The position numbers were made by a program, and so were the translations under genes. From NCBI RefSeq assembly GCF_039521325.1, contig NZ_BAAACD010000002.1: a stretch of 64,000 bases of DNA; one strand, written 5' to 3'. Under the pieces are notes generated by a model. That model was not told where the DNA came from. It did no database searches and saw only the letters and a list, made by a program, of their open reading frames with translations. This DNA comes from Clostridium_X cadaveris. GTDB taxonomy: Bacteria; Bacillota; Clostridia; Clostridiales; Clostridiaceae. The first letter of the stretch is position 1, and every line of letters starts with the position of its first letter. This document shows positions 60,782-64,000 of this stretch, piece by piece.

Positions 60782-61963
60782 ATGGCTGTTAATGTAATAA
60801 AAGAAAAATGTAAAGGCTGCTCTATTTGCGTAAAGAACTGTCCTTTTAGTGCAATCACTATGGAAGGAAAGTTAGCTGTAATAGGATCATCTTGTACAGG
60901 ATGTGGAGTTTGTGTAGAGAAGTGTCCATTTAAAGCAATAGAAAAGACAGAAGAAGAGAGAGAAATAAAAGACTTAAGTGCATATAAAGGTGTTTGGGTA
61001 TTTGCTGAACAAAGAGAAAAGAAAATCATGCCAGTTGTTATTGAACTTCTTGGTGAAGGTAAGAAGCTTGCAGAAGAAGTTGGATGTGAACTATGTGCAG
61101 TTCTTTGTGGATCTGACGTTGAAGGACTAGCTGATGAATTATTCGAATATGGAGCAGATAAAGTGTATATAGCTGATTCTCCAGAGCTTGAAAAGTACAC
61201 TACAGATGGATATACAAAAGTTATATTTGAAGCTATCGAAGAGTACAAGCCTGAGATAGTATTACTTGGAGCAACTCACATAGGACGTGACTTAGGTCCA
61301 TGTCTAGCAGTAAAAGCAAATACTGGTTTAACTGCAGACTGTACAATGCTTGAGATAGACCCAACAGATAAAAAGATAAAGCAAACTCGTCCAGCATTTG
61401 GTGGAAACTTAATGGCTACAATAGTGTGTCCAAATCATCGTCCACAAATGTCTACTGTAAGACCAGGAGTTATGACAAAGGCAGAACGTACTCCAGGTAA
61501 GAAGGGTGAAATAGTTAAATTAAATGTTTCATTCAAAGAAGGAGACATAAGAACAAAAGTATTAGAAGTTGTTAAGAGTATGAAAGAAACTGTTTCTTTA
61601 ACAGATGCTGAAATCATCGTAGCTGGTGGTATGGGACTTGGAAAAGCAGAAGGCTTTGATCTATTAAAGGAATTAGCAGATAAATTAGGCGGTATAGTTG
61701 CATCATCTAGAGCAGCTGTAGATGCTGGATGGATTGATCATGCATATCAAGTAGGACAAACAGGAACTACTGTAAAACCTAAGATATATATAGCATGTGG
61801 TATTTCAGGAGCTATACAGCACGTAGCTGGAATGCAGAATTCAGAACAAATTATAGCGATTAATACTGCAGAAAATGCGCCTATATTTGAAGTAGCGGAT
61901 TACGGAATAGTAGGAGATTTATACAAAGTTATACCTGCTATGATAGAAGAATTAGGAAAATAA
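60782..61963 (+). CDS. etfA: Electron transfer flavoprotein subunit alpha with N-terminal ferredoxin domain
   Basis: 393 residues. Two [4Fe-4S] motifs open the chain: CKGCSICVKNCP (Cys 10-20) and CTGCGVCVEKCP (Cys 38-48). The EtfA body follows with LGATHIGRDLGP, FGGNLMATIVCP and the FAD-binding C-terminus GGMGLGKAEG, SRAAVDAG and QVGQTGTTVKP. Ferredoxin-fused EtfA, as in caffeyl-CoA reductase, links flavin chemistry to ferredoxin and supports electron bifurcation. The fusion makes the protein about 60 residues longer than plain EtfA. AAAGGACGG precedes the ATG. Confidence 0.94.
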   Translation: MAVNVIKEKCKGCSICVKNCPFSAITMEGKLAVIGSSCTGCGVCVEKCPFKAIEKTEEEREIKDLSAYKGVWVFAEQREKKIMPVVIELLGEGKKLAEEVGCELCAVLCGSDVEGLADELFEYGADKVYIADSPELEKYTTDGYTKVIFEAIEEYKPEIVLLGATHIGRDLGPCLAVKANTGLTADCTMLEIDPTDKKIKQTRPAFGGNLMATIVCPNHRPQMSTVRPGVMTKAERTPGKKGEIVKLNVSFKEGDIRTKVLEVVKSMKETVSLTDAEIIVAGGMGLGKAEGFDLLKELADKLGGIVASSRAAVDAGWIDHAYQVGQTGTTVKPKIYIACGISGAIQHVAGMQNSEQIIAINTAENAPIFEVADYGIVGDLYKVIPAMIEELGK

Positions 61964-61968
61964 TATGT

Positions 61969-62613
61969 ATGAATAAAAAGATAAAGCAGGCATCGAGTTA
62001 TTGCTTAGGATTATTATTACTAGCTTTTGGGGTGACATTTTCCATTAAATCTAACTTAGGAGTGTCACCAATTAATTCAATACCATACGTTTTAAGCTTG
62101 ATAACAGGATTAGATCAAGGAGTTTTAACCACATCTGTATTTTGTATATTTATATTGATGCAGATAATTATACTGAGAAAAGACTTTAAACCAATCAATT
62201 TATTGCAAATTGTATTTTCTAGTCTTTTTGGATACTTCGTGACTTTTTCTAATAGTATATGGACATTTGAAGTTCCAAATAGTTATAGTTTTAGGTTAGG
62301 ACTTCTTGTCATCAGTATGTGTTTTGTAGCTCTTGGATTAATGTTCTATCTGGCAGCGGACATAGTTCCGATGCCAGCTGAAGGAACGATGATAGCTATT
62401 CAGCTTAAAACAGGAATTGAATTTTCTAAGATTAAAGTCATGTTTGATACAGCAATGGTTATAATAGCAGGAATACTTTCATTAGTATGCTTTCGTGAAT
62501 TACAGGGGGTACGAGAAGGTACACTTATTGCAGCCATAGGTATTGGAAAGATTTTAGGGATACTTAGAAAGAAATATCAAAAGACAGTAGAGGATTTTGT
62601 ACACAATTTGTAA
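61969..62613 (+). CDS. YczE/YyaS-like (YitT-type) membrane protein
   Basis: 214 residues with five hydrophobic helices. SYCLGLLLLAFGVTFSIKSNLGVSPINSIPYVLS is the opening of the DUF6198/YczE group (given only in part: AFGVTFSIKSNLGVSP). DIVPMPAEGTMIAIQL follows in the fourth helix. The biochemical function is unknown. Start: ATG at 61969, 5 nt after the etfA stop, with AGGA about 12 nt upstream. It lies between etfA and hadA, so it may act on transport of pathway intermediates, but this is only from position. Confidence 0.75.
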   Translation: MNKKIKQASSYCLGLLLLAFGVTFSIKSNLGVSPINSIPYVLSLITGLDQGVLTTSVFCIFILMQIIILRKDFKPINLLQIVFSSLFGYFVTFSNSIWTFEVPNSYSFRLGLLVISMCFVALGLMFYLAADIVPMPAEGTMIAIQLKTGIEFSKIKVMFDTAMVIIAGILSLVCFRELQGVREGTLIAAIGIGKILGILRKKYQKTVEDFVHNL

Positions 62614-62652
62614 AATATAAATTTAAATTTAAATGAGGGAGGCTCTTAGATT

Positions 62653-63894
62653 ATGAGCGAAAGAAAACCATTAAAAGGTGTTAAAGTTGTAGAACTTGCC
62701 ACTTTCATAGCTGCAGCAAGTGCAGGAAGATTTATGGCCGATTTAGGTGCTGATGTTATAAAGATAGAATCTGCAAAAGGAGATCCACTTAGATACACAG
62801 CGCCATCAGAGGGAAGACCTCTAGATATGTATGAAAATACTACATGGGAATTAGAAAATGCAAACAAGCGCTGTATATCTTTAAATATGAAAGATCCTGC
62901 AGGAAAAGAAGCATTCTTTAAATTATTAGAAACTGCAGATGTTTTAATAACTAACTGGAGAGTTCAAGCGCTTGAAAGAGCAGGACTTGATTATGAATCA
63001 TTAAAGGAAAGATACCCTAAATTAGTATATGCTATATGTACTGGTTATGGTGAGTATGGTCCAGATAAAGATTTACCAGGATTTGATTTCACAGCTTATT
63101 TTGCAAGAGGAGGATATTTAGATTCTCTACGTCAAAAAGGAACTGTACCAATGAATGTTGTTCCAGGAATAGGTGACCACAATGTAGGTATGAATCTTGC
63201 TGCTGGTATACTTGCAGCTCTTTATCAAGCTAAGGTAACTGGTAAAGGAGAAAAAGTTGAAACAAGTTTATTCGAAAGTGCTATATACAACATGGGAATG
63301 ATGGTACAAGCAGCTAACTATGATGGTATTGCTAGACAATATCCAATAAACATACGTGAAGGTGCAAATCCATTCAATTCAGCGTGGAGAACTGCTGATG
63401 ATCGTTTTATACAAACTTGTATGCCTGATTACAACACTTACTATAAGAAATTCATTGCTGCAATTGGAAGAGAAGATTTAGTAGAAAGTGAAAAATACTT
63501 CCCAATCCAAAATGTTCAAGCACAAGGTGTTGGAACTGAAGTTTATGATATAGTTATGGAAGCTTTCGGAAAGAAAACAGTATCAGAATGGAAAGAGATA
63601 CTTAGAGCAGCAGATATACCATTCAGCGTTGCACAATCATGGACAGAAATTCTTGAAGATGAGCAAGCATGGTCAAATAACTGCTTCCACAAGATGAAAT
63701 ATGACAATGGAAACGAAAGAACTTTAGTACGTCTACCAGTTAAGTTCCACGAAATGGGAGTGCCAGAATACAACCGTGGACCACTTATAGGAGAACAAGG
63801 TGTAGAAGTTTTAACTGAATTAGGTTACACAGCAGATCAAATAAAAGAATTCTTAGACAATAAAACATTATTTGTTTGGGAAGATCAAAAATAA
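62653..63894 (+). CDS. hadA: Family III CoA-transferase for 2-hydroxy acids
   Basis: 413 residues of the CaiB/BaiF family. LKGVKVVELATFIAAASAGRF opens the fold (given in part), and IKIESAKGDPLRY and TAPSEGRPLD follow. The nucleophilic Asp is likely in PGIGDHNVGMN. It transfers CoA from the product acyl-CoA to the 2-hydroxy acid. It is close in motif to both HadA (leucine pathway) and FldA (aromatic pathway), so the symbol is provisional. GAGGGAGG lies about 10 nt before the ATG. No 2-hydroxyacid dehydrogenase gene is in the window, although that enzyme is needed to make the substrate. The IS end begins 42 nt after the stop. Confidence 0.88.
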   Translation: MSERKPLKGVKVVELATFIAAASAGRFMADLGADVIKIESAKGDPLRYTAPSEGRPLDMYENTTWELENANKRCISLNMKDPAGKEAFFKLLETADVLITNWRVQALERAGLDYESLKERYPKLVYAICTGYGEYGPDKDLPGFDFTAYFARGGYLDSLRQKGTVPMNVVPGIGDHNVGMNLAAGILAALYQAKVTGKGEKVETSLFESAIYNMGMMVQAANYDGIARQYPINIREGANPFNSAWRTADDRFIQTCMPDYNTYYKKFIAAIGREDLVESEKYFPIQNVQAQGVGTEVYDIVMEAFGKKTVSEWKEILRAADIPFSVAQSWTEILEDEQAWSNNCFHKMKYDNGNERTLVRLPVKFHEMGVPEYNRGPLIGEQGVEVLTELGYTADQIKEFLDNKTLFVWEDQK

Positions 63895-63935
63895 TATATT
63901 TGGATAAAATAAAGCCATGATAATGAAAGTTATGA

Positions 63936-64000
63936 TGTGACCCCCAAAAGTTAGACTTTATTAGCGAGACAGTTTCGGCTGCCTCGCTATTTTTATGCAG
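63936..64000. mobile_element. Terminal end of an IS3-family (IS150-like) element, continues outside
   Basis: TGTGACCCCCAAAAGTTAGAC at 63936-63956 (given in part: GACCCCCAAAAGTTAGAC) closely resembles the inverted repeats of IS150-group elements. It is followed by a hairpin (63963-63972 with 63979-63988) and T5, a terminator that would stop outside transcription from entering the transposase. No transposase codons lie in the window, so orientation and intactness are unknown. Confidence 0.65.
63963..63993 (+). terminator. Hairpin terminator inside the IS end
   Basis: A 10-bp stem with one weak pair, loop TTTCGG, then ATTTTTA. It could also end the hadA transcript, since no other terminator lies after hadA. 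Confidence 0.65.

Noticed and set aside
1..64000. CRISPR arrays, tRNA or rRNA genes, prophage modules
   Set aside because: No spaced repeats, cloverleaf-like segments, rRNA sequence or phage structural genes were noticed on reading.

Overview
The window is strongly AT-rich. Its gene set fits an anaerobic, endospore-forming Firmicute of the class Clostridia, most likely Clostridium or a close relative. The main reasons are several [FeFe]-hydrogenase-type proteins, reverse rubrerythrins, a SigI/RsgI-type protein, a reductive Stickland cluster built on a 2-hydroxyacyl-CoA dehydratase, AGGAGG-type ribosome binding sites and hairpin/T-run terminators. No rRNA, tRNA or CRISPR array was seen.

Layout. 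1-9.2 kb: the end of an rluF-like pseudouridine synthase, a small glutaredoxin, an unusual SigI-C/RsgI fusion, a DUF3298-type secreted protein, an aldehyde dehydrogenase, oligoendopeptidase F and an ABC exporter pair. 9.2-16.7 kb: one operon with a LevR-like regulator, a TIM-barrel epimerase, a complete mannose-family PTS (IIA, IIB, IIC, IID) and a SIS-domain deglycase. The combination looks like uptake and breakdown of an Amadori-type fructosamine. 16.8-25.3 kb: a GDP-mannose pyrophosphorylase, then three near-identical reverse rubrerythrin genes with near-identical promoters, separated by a PadR module, a Nudix hydrolase, an ECF sigma/anti-sigma pair, a small membrane protein and a GNAT remnant. 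The middle rubrerythrin holds an 18-N assembly gap. 25.4-33.4 kb: aroD, a chorismate mutase-ACT protein, a patatin, a hydrogenase-type sensing locus (2Fe-2S protein, group C-like hydrogenase with PAS, PP2C phosphatase, group B-like hydrogenase) and an orphan Cys-rich acidic small protein.

33.4-36.3 kb: a block of GNAT, VOC and AlkD-like genes flanked by two copies of one terminator sequence. 36.3-44.5 kb: a creatininase-family hydrolase, a Crp/Fnr regulator divergent from deoD-deoB, a cobalamin riboswitch ahead of an ECF transporter (T, fused A-A, S), and a Bcp peroxiredoxin. 45-49.6 kb: an operon of a GT2 transferase, a 48-residue membrane peptide, an EmrE-like protein, a GT39 transferase and a two-component system, with direct repeats upstream that look like response-regulator sites. 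49.6-51.7 kb: a split ThrE exporter and a classical rubrerythrin.

51.8-63.9 kb: a FadR-type regulator followed by hadI-hadB-hadC, a YkvI-type transporter, an AMP-forming acyl-CoA ligase, an acyl-CoA dehydrogenase, etfB, a ferredoxin-fused etfA, a YczE-like membrane protein and hadA. Together these activate a 2-hydroxy acid to its CoA thioester, dehydrate it and reduce the enoyl-CoA, probably with electron bifurcation. One palindrome, GTATACTAGTATAC, recurs before the regulator, before hadI and before the ligase gene, and is the likely operator of the cluster. The window ends inside what looks like the terminal repeat of an IS3-family element.

All function calls come from reading motifs and gene context; no database search was run.
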